Shown: positions 1-12,830 of the stretch, one piece after another | How the letters are laid out: every line of letters starts with the position of its first letter | How positions within the stretch are numbered: position 1 is the stretch's first letter | Made by a program: the position numbers and the translations under genes | The notes under the pieces: generated by a model | The model's database searches: none | What the model was told of the DNA's origin: nothing | Seen by the model: the letters and a program-made list of their open reading frames with translations, nothing else | Origin: Daedaleopsis sinensis | Lineage: Eukaryota; Basidiomycota; Agaricomycetes; Polyporales; Polyporaceae | NCBI GenBank assembly: GCA_033807695.1 | Contig: CM066300.1 | Span: 1,116,001 to 1,180,000 of the forward strand | Length of the DNA stretch: 64,000 nucleotides | Reading direction: 5' to 3'

Positions 1-1
1 T

Positions 2-973
2 ACGCAGGATCCCCACATCCCCACCAAGTACAGAAACTTCTTCATGATCCAGTTCGTAGAGGAGGACGCCTACACCCGTATCCCTACCACGGGCACCAAC
101 ATCCGTGTCGAGGTACCCGTCGTCAAGGCCGACCGTCCTGGCGGCGTTGGTCTCTCTGACCTGGCCAATCTGCTCGAGTCGCAGGACAAGGACGAGGGGC
201 TCGACACCACCGGGCTGTACGGACAGCCCATCTCGCCAGCTCCGCTTACCGAGGTTGCAGAGGGACAGTCGACCCGGGTCGTCGAGCTCATAGTGCAGCG
301 CGCACGTGCGTTGCTTCCGCAGACTTCTGTCCGCGATGTGTCCGCTTACTAGCACGCGTTGCTGTTTACAGAGAAGGACGAGATCGACGTCGTCCTGCCG
401 CTCAACAGGACTAACACCGGCTTTGGTGTCGCATTCCACGAATGGGGCGGGTTCTACTCGCCAAGCAGCTCCGACGAGCGTCCGGTCCGGTCAGAGATGG
501 TCCACGCCCTGGCCAAGTGGGCTGAGGCTGCGCAAAAACGCCCGACGCGGCACACAGTTGGGGATATTCACATCGAAGAGCTCTTTCAAGGTGTCGATCA
601 GCCCCCGAACCACATTCAACGACATCCACGTGCACTGGCGGAGGAAGCCGCGCCCAGCGCAGACTTGCCATCTCTGCCTGAGCCGATCGAGCAGCAGGCG
701 GACGAACCGGTGCACGTTGCCCACACGGAACCTCCTGCGGTGGACCCACCCGTCGAGCCCAAGGAGACACCGTCTCCGACGACCCCCCGACTTTCTAAGA
801 AGGAGAAGATCCTCGCGCTAGCGCGTCAAAACGCGCGCACGCCGTTCCCAGAGACCAGCCCCCCAGCGGCGGACGCGGAGGCGCGAAGGAAAGAGGAGGA
901 GCAAAAGGCGAAGGAGGAGGTAGGGTCGATGCGGGAGAAGTTGCTCAGGCTGATGGGCGGCAAGTGGTTGTGA
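2..973 (+). CDS. Unknown protein, 3' part (cut by left edge)
   Basis: The frame is open from the first bases and ends at TGA 971-973. Two open stretches lie in the same frame (2-349 and 353-973), separated by an in-frame TAG at 350-352. Removing a 60-nt intron at 293-352 (donor GTGCAG, acceptor TAG) joins them as ...VVELI/HALLFTEKDE... without changing frame. The visible part is about 303 residues: a mixed, ordered-looking N-terminal two thirds with conserved-looking aromatic patches (EWGGFYS, HALAKWAEAA), then a Pro/Glu-rich linker and a charged C-terminal helix (KEEEQKAKEEVGSMREKLLRLM) that could form a coiled coil. I do not recognise the family and assign no function. The GTGCAG donor is weak, so a genuine stop or sequence error at 350 is the alternative. 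Confidence 0.6.
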
Positions 974-1236
974 TGTGCGGGCGCACCTAGGAAGGCCTGG
1001 GATGAGGAGTACTTTTATCATATGCTGTCTACTAATCGTGCGATAGAGTACATTCGTCCTTGCTCCCCCTTCTTTGCGTGGTCAATGCGAATGCGAACTC
1101 GCTGTCTTGTACCAGCGCTTATATTACCTAAGTTAGTAAGTAGACGCGCCTTCCAGAATCGCGCCCGTAACAACCACAAGCGAGTTACGTGGAGGACCTT
1201 CGGCAAGCTGTACCACTAAACCGTACTTTCTTTTGC

Positions 1237-3679
1237 ATGACGTCTCCTTCTAACTCTTCGTCCCGCAAACCTCGACGGCGACCAACAAAGAAGACCGACA
1301 AGGCCGCCGTCGACTCTGACCCGATGCATCCTCGCGCACACGCCACCTCGTTGGAAAGCATCGAGGTCTTGCCACGCACTCCGAGGACACCCTTGTCGTC
1401 GCGCCGCGGCCATACTTATGACCCACCTCCACCGGATGAAGTCGACGAAGTTGAGCTGACACTGCTTGGAGAGGAGGAGCGGCGGGCGGCGGCGGCAGGG
1501 TTAGGTGTGGAGGAGGAGCAAACGTATCTGGCTCAGGCTGACGGCAAGAAACCGTTTTCCGCACGCGACAAGCAGGCGATTGTCCTACTCATCATTCTTT
1601 GTACGTGCGCTGTGCTCTACTATATTTGACTACTCTCTTATGCTGTTTGCCGTTCAACCCTAGACCTCATACAAGGATTTCCGGTGAGTTTTGGCATCGG
1701 GTCCCATTTGTTCTATATCCCGACCCGCCATCCAGTTAGGCCTGGCCCTAGGATCCATTCCATTCATTCTGCGCGAACATCTATCCTACTCCGAACTCGC
1801 TGTATTCTCGCTTTCTGGCTATCCATACTCTCTCAAGCTCTTCTGGTCACCAATCGTAGATTCAGTCTTCTTCCGCTCTGTTGGTCGTCGCAAATCGTGG
1901 ATCATACCTATGCAGCTCATAGTTGGAACGACCATGCTTCTCATGTCCTTCCGAGCAGAAGAACTAATGAACAATGTAAATGATAGACTTACTCTGACAA
2001 GTTCTTCCTTACTAACGTTTTCGCGTTCCAGCCGGGGGACCACTTGTACATGCTCAGCTTCGCTTTTACCTCACTCGTATTTTTCTCCGCAACACAAGGT
2101 CAGTTCTCTTTTTCAATAGTTTCGCGCGCGAAGGACAAAACACTCATGTCCTCTTGCAGACATTGCCGTTGACGGTATGCACGAATCACTGAAGACAATG
2201 ATGCGGCTAACGCGAATACCCTGCAGGGTGGGCATTGACGCTTCTTTCTGAGGACAACCTGGCGTACGCGTCGACATGTCAAACTATAGGTTTGAACACA
2301 GGCTACCTAATGTCATATACGGTGTTCCTTGCGCTCAACAGTGAAGATTTCGCGTAAGTTTCGAATCATGTCAATGTGTATGGTTCCGCCAACTAATTCG
2401 ACTATAGCAAAAAGTGGGGTATACCAAGGCTCACACTAAGCTCCTACTTGTTCTTCTGTGCGTTTGTGTCCTTCGCCGTCACCGTCTGGTTATTCTTCGT
2501 CAAAGAGGTCAGTATAGTACCATACATACCATGCATTCTGGCTCATAGTCACTGCCACAGGATAAAGAGTCGACCACGGAAGATATCAGTATCAAAGCGG
2601 TGTACATCACTATGTGGGAGATCTGCAAGCTTAGACGTCCGTTCAAGTAAACTTGTCCCGTGGATGTCCCTACTGATCATAACTTGTGTAGATGTACAAG
2701 TTTTGCTCTGCGTGCACTTGCTAGCTAAGATTGGCTGGCAAGCGAGCGATGCCGTGACACAACTGAAAATGGTCGAGAAAGGCCTTGGTAGAGAAGACCT
2801 CGCCGTCACGGTGCTCATCGACTTCCCCTTCGAGATCGTCGGAGGCTGGCTCGCCGGAAAATGGTCGCGAGGAGACAAACCTTTGCGCGCATGGATATAC
2901 GCCTTCTGGCCCCGACTAGCGCTCACGTTCCTTTCGACTCTGATGGTCTACTGGTTCCCGAAACCACCAATCTCGGCCGGTTTCTTCGTCTCTCTTGTCA
3001 TCTTAACCATAATTCAATCATTTGCAAGGTCTGTCCTGTAAGCATCATCGGTGCCTCTCCGCTAATCACGAACAATCTAGTACGATACAGTTCGGCGGTA
3101 TGTCTGCGTTCCACACGAGAATATCCGACCCGGTTGTTGGTGGTACCTACATGACAGTACGTGTATGCTCTATCGCGCACGTTAGACTTCTCATCCCCTC
3201 CTAGCTTTTGAACACATTCACGAACCTTGGAGGGACGTGGCCCCGATATTTCGTTTTGAAAGGTGGCTCAATTGCAATTTCTCTCTAGTTGTGGAAGGGC
3301 GACTGACTGTTACTCCTCAGGGGTCGACTATTTCAGTGTTGCAACCTGCCACATACAGTCGGAGCTCGTGGTCAAAGGTACCCTTCTTGCGCGATCCTGC
3401 CACGCGGCTGAGCTGACTACCTAATCTGTCAGCTACCGAATGTATCTCGGAGCATGGTAAAGCCTCGTGCACGAACCTGGGCGGAGAGTGCGTCACAGAA
3501 CAAGACGGTTACTACATTGTCTCGGCATTGTGTATTGGCTTTGGCGTTCTGTCGGTGATGTTTTTCCTCATCCCTACGGCCAAGAAGCTGCAAGGTACGT
3601 CGACAAATATTGCTGCCTGCGATGCTGCTCACGCGCATCTCTAGCTGTTCCCGTAAGCAAATGGAGGATTTATTCGTAA
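1237..3679 (+). CDS. Acetyl-CoA transporter, SLC33A1/AT-1 family
   Basis: Fourteen exons: 1237-1600, 1664-1683, 1736-1975, 2032-2098, 2160-2174, 2227-2353, 2408-2507, 2561-2636, 2692-3037, 3081-3156, 3205-3262, 3321-3377, 3433-3594, 3645-3679. They sum to 1743 nt, giving 580 aa in frame. After a 115-residue cytosolic tail rich in Ser/Arg, the family signatures follow in order: LIQGFPLGLA, SLKLFWSPIVDS, GRRKSW, IAVDGWALTLL, YASTCQTIG, SDPVVGGTYMTLLNT, NLGGTWP. About 11-12 hydrophobic segments are visible. Known members (SLC33A1/AT-1) move cytosolic acetyl-CoA into the endoplasmic reticulum lumen for protein acetylation; the same role is inferred here. Two exons are only 15 and 20 nt. The exon 9 donor could be 3029 or 3038; 3038 keeps the frame. 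The identification is firm; the substrate rests on the family. Confidence 0.93.
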
Positions 3680-4074
3680 CGGACGATACCGCACTGGCAA
3701 CTTCTCAGCTCGATCTCATGACGGACCGATGTAGAAGTACCTTACTTTAAAAAGTATATTGGCTTGGGCTAGGGATGCTTGTCAGCTATCTTATTGTCCA
3801 TTACTTGCCGATGGCTGTTGCTGTTCTGTACAACGTGTGCAGGAACGTGCAACAAAACGATGCAAGTTGGCGGGTCAGAGCGCCAGAGGGACCGGCCCTG
3901 AGGTAGGTCACGCTGATTGAGGTCTGCAAAGTTGCCAGTTATAGGTCTACAGACCCTCCGTGCGCGACTTTTCCTTTCCACACATCTGCTGCCACTTAGC
4001 CTGCCCCTCTGCACTCTAATCAGCGCATTCACTTCCTCTCGCGAGCCTTCTCTGCGACTCTCACTGCCAGCAAA
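3680..4074. other. Intergenic, 395 bases
   Basis: Holds the 3' region of the acetyl-CoA transporter and the 5' region of the GYF gene. The last 60 bases are pyrimidine-rich, as is common ahead of start codons here. I see no ORF, RNA gene or repeat. Confidence 0.6.
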
Positions 4075-7000
4075 ATGACTACTACAACCATGCACTTTGG
4101 TCCCGAGTGGATGCGCACCAAGCAGGGCTCCTCGCGTCCTGCGCCGTCTCCGCCTCTCACTACCTCTCCAGCGCCACCTGGAAACTCGACGTACTCTGCG
4201 TTAGTTACTCCTGTTAGCAACCCCCCTCCTGAGAGGCGTGATCTTGCCCACCCGTTCCGCTATTCGAAGGAAGAGATGCTTAGGATCTACAAGGAGGGAG
4301 GGGGTCGCGGTGGGCTCGGACTGGAGGTCGAGCGATGGGAGGGCATCGTATACGAGGAAGGGGGCGATCCCATCGGCTTGAAGGAGATGGGCGACGCAGA
4401 GAAGAAGGTACGTAAATTTGCCATGACAGTGCGCGCGTGTGGTCGAGAACCGGTGACACTGAAATTTATCCTCCCTCTGCCATCTGTCTGCCCAAACCCG
4501 CGTCGCGTTGCGATCCATGGACGGGCACGTGCAGCTGTTCGCCGGTCCTCTCAACTCCGAAGTACGTCGACGCCAGTCGACGGATTTCTTATCACCACTC
4601 ACCACGTCCGCCCTGGGAGAACGACCGAAATTGAACCACGCGACCTCGGGTGCTGGTAGCCCTATGCGCGAGCGAATCGGAAGCTTTATGGGGCGAAGAA
4701 GGGGGGACAGCACAGGTGACGTTTACTTCGTTTGATGTCTGCTAGGACCACTGCTGACTATGCGGGGCGACGCAGACCAAGCACCGCTTAATCTTCCTCG
4801 GAAGCTATCCTTGTCCAATATGCAGGGTGTACTCGCGTCCCCTAGGGAGGGTGGGCTGCCTTCACCGCGTGTCCGGCCCGGGTTCGATGGAGTCCTGGAC
4901 ACTTCCTGGACAGCTCGTCGGAGGCAGTCTGAGAATCAGCTCAAAGCTAGTGCAGGGAACAAGTCGGACAAAGAGACTGATGGGGAGAACAAGGGCTCAG
5001 AAATCAAGGAAGAAGAAGAGGACGCGCTTCACGACGCGGACGCGAAGGCGTCCTCTGAAGGCACTCCGAATGCCCATTTGAAGCTGACGAACGGGGTAGG
5101 CGGCGCGAGTAAATCATCCGCCGTGGAATCAGTGACCGGCCAGCTGGATAACCTGTCGATGTCTAGTCAAGGGGATGACCTGCGTGATACAGCTAGTAAA
5201 CCTCCTCCTGGGTATGGCGATCTCGCAAACGTTGACTGGTCATACTTGGACCCTCAAGGCCAAATCCAAGGTGGGTCGTTGCTAAGTTGTCACGTCCTAC
5301 AGGTTGCCTCAATGGGTGTCCTCTTCCAGGTCCATTCAAAGCTGACCTCATGCAACGCTGGTATAATGAGGGCTATTTCCAGCCTACCCTGAGGATGAAA
5401 CGTACCCACTTGGACACTGAGTGGACTTCTGTTGGCGAGCTCGTTCGCCGCGCAGGGGATCAGCCCGTGTTCCTCTCCCCTCTGGTTCACGCCGTTGCAC
5501 CACCTGGTCTACCTCGCCCTCTGGAAACTCTGGTCGACCGCGCTATTCCCGAACGGAATCAGCACTCACCCTACCAGCCCGTCCCCACCCGGACTGTGAG
5601 GAGCTCGACTCTAGACTATCTGCAAAACGGCTCAGAATCCCCGTCTTCCTCCTTCGGGGGAAGGTTCGTGAACGGCTCTCCAGACCCTGCACCATTCGAG
5701 AACCGCTTGGGCAACCAGGTGGGGCTGGACCCTACCATCGAATCTCGTATACCCTTCGCTACTCCCGTGGCTGGTGCAATCGGGACTCCTGGCCAGAGGC
5801 GAGGCACTGTTGGTGAGGGCGTTGATCCGATCTACGGCAACCGAGCGTTAGGAATGGGCCGTACAGGTGTGGATGGCTTAGGCTTTGGTACGTATACAAA
5901 TATGTTCCAGTTGCTACGACTCTCATATCTATATTCAGGGAACGAGAAACCGCCTACGTATAGCGAGACGATGAATGGAACGTTCGGCCCTCGGACAGTT
6001 CGAGACCCCAGTGTGAACGGCGCCCTTGGTACTGCGCTGAACGAATCGGAGTACAGGCCTGTTGCTGGCATGCACTCAAATCAAGGCACACCTTCACGAG
6101 TCGTTAATCGCGATCCTTTTGGGAAGCCAACGTTGGACGAGCTCCAACCAGCGGTAGGATTGGGAGGCTCCATCTCAAATCACTCCTCTCCCTTCATCTC
6201 GCACGCGCAAGCGTTCCCTCAGACTCCTCTCGCGCAATTCGCGGGGCAGGACAGCCGATCGATACAATCTATCACACCTATATCGGATCGCCAACCCATG
6301 CCGTTCGCCCAGCAGCTACACCAGCCCTTCGCTCAGAGCCCTTCGTATGTTCAACAGTCTCCATGGCACGCGCCCGAAGGCCATGCTTTCCGTCGGCCGG
6401 GCCCCTTCGATCCCAACCATCCCACTGCAAACAACACGTTCATCGCCCAGCCCATTGCATCATCACACTCATTTGGACGCGGCGCGCCGGGTGGTATCGT
6501 CCCTGAGCAATCTCCCTGGCAGAACACTCCTAAGCCCGCCGCGAACGATCCGTGGGGTGCACCTGCCGCAAGTCTTACTACCGCGAACCTCGGGCAGCAT
6601 GATGCACAACAGCGGCAGGCAGAGCTCCGACAGCAAGCCTCGCAGGCGCCACCTCCAGAACCCGCTCTGGCACCAGCGCCGCCTGCACCCACAGTCACCA
6701 AAGAGGCTCCGCCGCAAGCGACTCCCGCCCCTGCCCCCGCGGCCTCTTCGTCGACTGAAGTCGTCGCTCCTCAAAAGCCTAGACGGAAGTCCGGTGCTCA
6801 ACCTGTCGCGCAAACATCACAAGCACCGAAGGCTACCCCTGCACCTCCTGCTCCCGCACCAGTCGCGCCAGCGAAGCCTCCATCTCCCGCTCCACTGCCA
6901 GAACCCAAGGTTCCGTGGGCTGTCGACGAGGACAAGGTGAAGCCATCCGGTACCACCCTGAACCTCAGAGAGATCCAAGAGGCAGAGGCAAAGAAGCTCG

Positions 7001-8059
7001 AGGCACGCAAAGCTGCAGAGCGCGAGCGTGAACGCGCGGCACGTGCTACCGCTCAGGCCGACGACTTCCAACCGTTCACGACTTCCTGGGGCTTGCCAAC
7101 CTCGCAGGCAGGTTCTCGCGCCACCCCCACCGTCAAGGAAAGCCCAGCGGTTACACCTGCTCAGTCTGCTTCAGCGACGCCTGCTGTCTGGACGAATGCC
7201 GCCAAGACACCGGCTGCTAAGAAGACGATGAAGGAGATCCAAGAAGAGGAGGAGAGAAGGAAGAAACTTGCTGCCAAGGAGAAAGAGACGATAGCTGCAG
7301 CCGCTCGGCGTGCGTACGCAGAAACGACTACCAAGGTGAGGTTGCAGAATGCTCGCTCTTGCAGTTGACTCACCCTTTCCTAGCCTGCTGCTGGAACACC
7401 GCTGGCCGTAGGAGGTGGTGTATGGACCATGGTTGGCTCTGGTGGTAAGCCATCCGCCGTTGCCCTCGTCGCAGGTCGTACCGCCGTGACTCCTGCTGCG
7501 ACTGCAAAGCCGGTCCCTGCAGTTACTCCTTCTGCGGCTTCTCCCGCTCCGGCGGCGCGACAAGCGACCCCCGCTCAAGTCGCTCGTCCCGCTGCTGTCG
7601 TCATGAAGCCCACGCCTTCGAAAGAAGAAGCTGCTCCTGGCCCTTCCCTCGACTTCCTGAAGTGGTTGGGCGACTCCTTGAAGGGGCTTAACAACTCGGT
7701 CAATCGTACGTCCCGCCACCTCTCGTATTAGCATTCGCTGTGGCTGACCATCGCGCGCAGTCGAAGAAATTGCGTCCATGCTTCTGACCTTCCCGCTCGA
7801 CGCTGATGCTAGCACCATGGAGATCATCTCCGAGCTCATCTACGCGCACAGCACAACCCTCGACGGCCGTCGCTTTGCTTCCGAGTTTGTGAGCAGGCGT
7901 AAGGCTGACGCGACATCGCGACCGAAGGGTGCTACGGCAGGAAGCGCCGTGAAGCCGGTCTCCATCGCCGACGTCGTGAAGGCTCCGCTGAAGCCCGCGC
8001 AAAACGAATGGGGCGGCTTCAAGGTGGTGAACAAGAAGAAGAAGGGAGGCCGCTCCTAA
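4075..8059 (+). CDS. GYF-domain protein (GIGYF / Smy2 type)
   Basis: Seven exons: 4075-4407, 4535-4715, 4776-5270, 5330-5887, 5939-7335, 7384-7705, 7761-8059. Total 3585 nt, 1194 aa in phase. The GYF domain starts near base 5235 and spans an intron: W-x-Y, then GPF, M-x2-W and GYF are all present with normal spacing. GYF domains bind proline-rich ligands (PPG-phi); GIGYF/Smy2/Syh1 proteins act in translational repression, mRNA decay and ER-Golgi traffic. The N-terminal part has the family's PFRYSKEEML and W-x-G motifs. A long disordered Pro/Gln/Ala region follows the domain. Charged helical stretches (LREIQEAEAKKLEARKAAE; KEIQEEEERRKK) precede a folded C-terminus with DFLKWLGDSLKGLN and a basic tail (KKKKGGRS). 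Placement in the GIGYF group is inference from the domain order. Confidence 0.9.
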
Positions 8060-8351
8060 TTCCTCCTGCTCATTCGTGTTCGAGACTCACGTCTCCTGAA
8101 GTAACTCTCACGTCGAGCTGCGTAATGGTTGTATATCGGTTGTGCTCGTAATGTTTCAACGCGTGGTCTGTGAGGACGGTGTGTATATCATACGCCAGGT
8201 ACCGTTGTTGCTGTCGACCTCATCCCTCAGTATGACTAGCTATTGCTATAACAATGTAATGCCACGTATCGATCCGCTTCTTACAGAAATTGGGGAGACC
8301 AGAGCACGCGCACTCCGACAACATCTTCAAGTTACACCGTTGAGCCAGCGC

Positions 8352-10502
8352 TCACACCCTCACCCATTGTCTGCAGCTGTCCGTGTTGCATACACACTCG
8401 CGTGCTCCTTCCGGCTTCTGCTCGCGATCCTTGCCTTTGCTACTGCGGGCCACCGCGGCTCCTTTGGGATCATAATCGATTGTCAGTTCCGTGTGATGCG
8501 GGATGTCCTGAGTAGCGACGAAGGCAAGATATGGCTGGTTTGCCTGTCGCGCGCAAGGTCAGCATGTACTATGGGGGCCCAGGTCTGTACACACGTACTT
8601 CAGGGATGGTATCCCAGATGACAGGCACAACCTGTAAGTTAGGTTCGCAAGAGTGGCTACGGTGGTTTAGTGTTGGATGCGTATCAGTCACTACGATTGA
8701 AGACGAGGAGGAAGAGCATACTTGACAAAGCGGGTCCAATTCCCTGTCGATAGCGACATTCAGTAATTGTGCAAATTACTCAGGCCCGAGACATACCATA
8801 TGCATATCCATCCACAGAGTATTTCTCGTGTCCGTCTCCGTCGTCCTCGCCTTCATGTACATCCAGGTCGAATATGTAAGATTTCCTGTCACCCTCGTAA
8901 CCGGCGGCTTCTTCGCGAAGACTATTCATAGATGGGTCAGGTATGTAGGTTCGCCTCGATGCCGGGTCACGCACATGAGTAGACTGCCTTGTTGTCAGTG
9001 AGGATCATCGGACGAGCGAGATACTGCCATACCCAGTGTATACTCCAAGTACTTTGCCGCGCGGGACATCGACAGTGGCTCGAGCACCCCATCCACAATT
9101 TAATGTCATGAATATCTGGATAGGCACATCGCGCGGACGCTGTGCAACCCGATTTCTGCAGGTAGGCTCACATGCGCAAGCCTTGATGAAGGTCAGCGTG
9201 GTAGCAATCTGGTGGCAGAACCGCGACACCGCGCACCTGGTTGCACTCAATTACCTCCGCGCCAGCAGGTAGCGTGAACCGGAAAAGACCCTATGGCGTT
9301 CAGGTGAGCGGCCCGCCCCTTTGCAGATGTCCAGCAAGTATAACTCACCCTCCTGGAATAAGCGAATCTTTGCTGTCCATTCTTCTTCAACTCCGAGGGT
9401 CCTTGACAACCACAGTTGGGGGCATATTTGCAACCGTCCTCGCACTCGCAGCTCACGAGACATTCGATGATTGCAGTGTTTGGCGGGACGTTGGGTGCAC
9501 TGTAGGTCAACGGTCATGTAATGTAGCGCCGCTCGGAACTGTATGTATGTAGAGCAGCGGTGGTTGCTCACCGTGCGTATCTGCGTTCGAGATACTTGAA
9601 GTTTTCCACGAGCCACGGCACGTTCTCATTGGTTACTTCGTTCACAAACGTCACGGGGGCGGCGCCGGCCAGTCGCTGCGCCCACTGTGACTCCAATGTC
9701 TCGCGTCGCGAGAGGGTTCGTGGACGTCGGGCTCGTCTCTCGGGCTCTTCCTCGGAGTCGGGGACCGGAGACGGAGGGGCTCTACGTTGACTTGCTCGCT
9801 TTGGCAGCGGCTTGACCACCCTGCGTCGCTCAGGAGTGGCAGAGGACGAGTGAGTCGAGGCAGACGCCTGCCGACTGCTGAGTGTGCTTGAGCGGGGAGC
9901 ACTCGAGCGACCTGATACAGGGGCAGGTGAAGGGGAAGTCGATGAGTCCGGTCGCAGCCGTATACACATAGCATCGAAATCGATAGGCTGGCGAGGATTC
10001 TTCCCGTTCCGTAGGTATTTCTGCTTGAGCTCGTCGTATCCCCTTGCGCGCTCGATGGTCCGGTCCTCGTGCCACGCGTGCCACGGCTCGATGCCTATAG
10101 TGACGGCGGGGCTCTGCTTGATCTTCGCCCGTCGCGCTGTGGTTCGCTGGCGATCCCACTCATCAGTGAGGTCATTGAGCTCTAAGCTCGGTTTGTTCCA
10201 TGTGGTGTTTGTACCATCCTTCCGCGACCAGTTTTTCCATCTGACCTGCCAGCGGGAGATGAGCGTTTTGAGTGCAACGGGGCCCCCGTACAGTTAGATG
10301 TTGCACCTCATATCTACCAGACCGTCAGTGAGCATTTTCCAGACCGCCTCAAAAAGCCAAAGAACTCTTCTGACCTTGTTTCGTTCAACGCATCAACGCT
10401 CTCTCCGACAATGCCTGAAACCGCCCACTCCTTATCAGAGTCTCCCTCGTATTCCTCGGAGGGCGACGGAGAGGGAGAGAATTCACGCTCGGAGCCGGAC
10501 AT
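8352..10502 (-). CDS. Chromo-SET histone H3K9 methyltransferase (SUV39/Clr4 type)
   Basis: Ten exons read leftward: 10502-10375, 10313-10307, 10245-9572, 9499-9349, 9290-9237, 9181-9033, 8921-8797, 8743-8722, 8656-8599, 8543-8352. Total 1560 nt, 519 aa, in phase. Domains in order: acidic N-terminus; a chromodomain near residues 43-65 ([18 protein letters not shown], aromatic cage pattern); a basic/serine linker; a cysteine-rich pre-SET ([22 protein letters not shown]); a SET domain with NWTRFVNHSCEPN and ELTIDYDP; and a post-[11 protein letters not shown]. All residues expected for cofactor and zinc binding are visible. Family members trimethylate H3K9 and build heterochromatin; the chromodomain reads the same mark. 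Exon 2 would be only 7 nt, but it completes the chromodomain exactly. The start ATG is the first in frame ahead of the acidic segment. Confidence 0.92.
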
Positions 10503-10679
10503 CAGATCTAGAGGTATTCTAGGGTATTCTTCAAGCTCTCCACCTGTGATCTGAGAATTCGGATGTCGCGGTTGATTGTGCCGCGTGTAAGTCTCAAGTA
10601 TGGAGTACTGACCAAGTGGCAAGTTTCAGGCCTTAATGAAGAAGCTGACAGCAACTTCTGCACTAGTGTTAACTTGTCG

Positions 10680-12830
10680 ACACTCGCGTCAGCGTCTCTT
10701 ACGTGGCTGTGCCTTCGCGCACGAGTCAATCGCCTCGAATCGGACTGATTCAACTCACCTTGACCAGCCTCCGCCACCATGAAGCGTATAGGAGTCGAAT
10801 TCAGGAGGAGATTGAAATCATGGACTGTACTGTTTCTGCTGCTATGATACAACCGTCAAGATTCTGCCAGGATGCCGTCGTGAGTGACTAGTAGCTCACC
10901 GAACCGAGTTTTTGACACATTTGCCAAAGTCTGCAAAGTATCAACGTTAACGACGACGTTCTGATTCATATTGTGACGATTGGCAGTCAACATGATCGTC
11001 CAACGTTGAAATCGCTTTCTTTGACCTGCCAGTCTCTGAGGGCAATATGTATGCCGCGCATGTTCTCATGAGTAGTCTTGCGCCGCGGCTACATCGAATA
11101 CGAGAAGGACTTTGTGCCTTCGTCAATATGGCCCTATGTGAAGTGTGTAACTGCATTTATGTGGTTGCAGCTGAATACTTGACCTCTTACTCCTACTAGA
11201 CAGCTTGTTTTTGCTGCCTTTAGAGCGGACCGCAGCTTCACTGTCCCTCCGAATGGCCCGAGGCTCCTGCACTTTGCATACTATCCATTCTCGCTTCCAA
11301 CGCTCTCCGACGTATGCCCAACCTTCACACCGTATTTCTGAGGTATGGGCCACTCGGGCTGCCCCTGGTTTGCTCTCTCAGTGGTGCTGTCGACTCCGCA
11401 CATTCGCTATGTTGGGACACTCAGCATGCCGATTATCAACAGGCAAGACGCGGACTATCCCAAGCAAACCCAGCTCGAGTCTGTAGCACGTCTCTCTTCC
11501 CCGAAGATCACCCTTTCATGCTATAACGACATCGAAGACGACGCGCCCCTTGACATCGACCTTTTGATAGTTTTAGCCAGCAAAACACACGCGTCGCTTG
11601 GGTATCGTCCTACCCAATCACACCCCGTTGTACAAGGTGCTTTGGCAACATAACTGGCCCCTTCTCCGCAGCCTCACGCTCGGTGGACCACATTGAGTGC
11701 TCGAGGACGCCTCAGACCAGACCGTACCGATGATCTCAATACTCGCGCAGATGCCAAAGCTCCTCTTCCTCCGACTGGCGCTGTACCAGCCCCGAGCACT
11801 CGCCCCTCAGGCGATCTGGCTTCCATATTCGACCACCTTCCCCCGACTCTGTGCATATTTGAGCTTCTGTGCCAGCCTCGGCACTACCTCCACTTGCTGT
11901 GGAACGACCGGGAGGCGATGGGGAAACTTGGGCTGCATTCGCCCATCGTGACCTCCTCCGAGATGCGCTCCATCCTCCGTCGATGCCAGAAGGGCGGGCC
12001 GCTGACGTCCGTGAAGGTGCTCGACCTCGAGTTCGAAGAAGACGGCGTGAGCGAATTGGGCGTGTACCGCATCATTCCGTCTTGCTTCCCGAACGTCGAC
12101 GCGGGCTTGACCATCCACCGCTACCGAAGGAGCGAGGACTCAGACACCCCAGTCGTACTCCAGACTAACCGCGGCAAGTTCGCTGACCGTGGATGCCTTC
12201 TATAGGTCCCCATCGCAGAGGCCCTCTCAAACTTGGGCAGTCTGGAGATCCTGTTCGTCCACCTCGACCTGAAAGAGATGCCGCACCCGTTCGTGTTATA
12301 CACAGCGGAGCATGGGGAAGAGGCCATGCACGACTTCGCGCGGCGATGGGGATGTTCGCCGAGACGCTTGCGCCCTCGGTCCGATGTCTCTGTTTCCTAA
12401 AGCGCGACGGGGTCGAGGTGGTATGGCTCGCGCACCGCGTCGTCAGAGACGGCCTCGCGCCCGCCCGCGCGGAACCGACACGGTTCGTCTGGCGCTTGGA
12501 GCTGACCGCAGACTACGAATACGAGTGAGTTGTTAGCCCCACTGTTGTGTCTGCGCGTGCGGCCCCTCTTGCAACCTAATGACCTAGGGCATCGACAGAA
12601 CTCACATGGAGGCAGGGCCCTCTCCCTGCCCGGTCTGGTGGAGTCGTTGGTCGAGTAAGTACGATGTCCTCCGCGCGGGCTACAATTTGAGTACCGCACG
12701 ACAATGACTGTGCTCGAACACCTGCGTCCACCTTCCGTGCTGTGATGTTCGCTGTAATCAGGTCGCGTGCCCATCTGTTGCGCTGTACTACTTTGCACTC
12801 TCTATCCAAATGATGATAAATCTATCCACC
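10680..12830 (+). pseudogene. Degenerate F-box/LRR-like gene, copy 1
   Basis: An F-box-like stretch is readable at about 10,935-11,068 (LQSINVNDDVLIHI ... LKSLSLTCQSLRAICMPRMF), followed by hydrophobic LRR-like segments (WPLLRSLTLGGP, MPKLLFLRLALYQP, SVKVLDLEFEEDG) as in the many Agaricomycete F-box proteins that select ubiquitylation targets. The frame is broken. A TGA occurs at 11,069-11,071 right after the F-box. Relative to the second copy, about 73 bases are missing near 11,825, which shifts the frame. The downstream conserved block then continues in another frame to about 12,165. The whole segment is an inverted duplicate of 39,187-41,450. Best read as a pseudogene; rescue by unusual splicing cannot be fully excluded. 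Confidence 0.7.
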
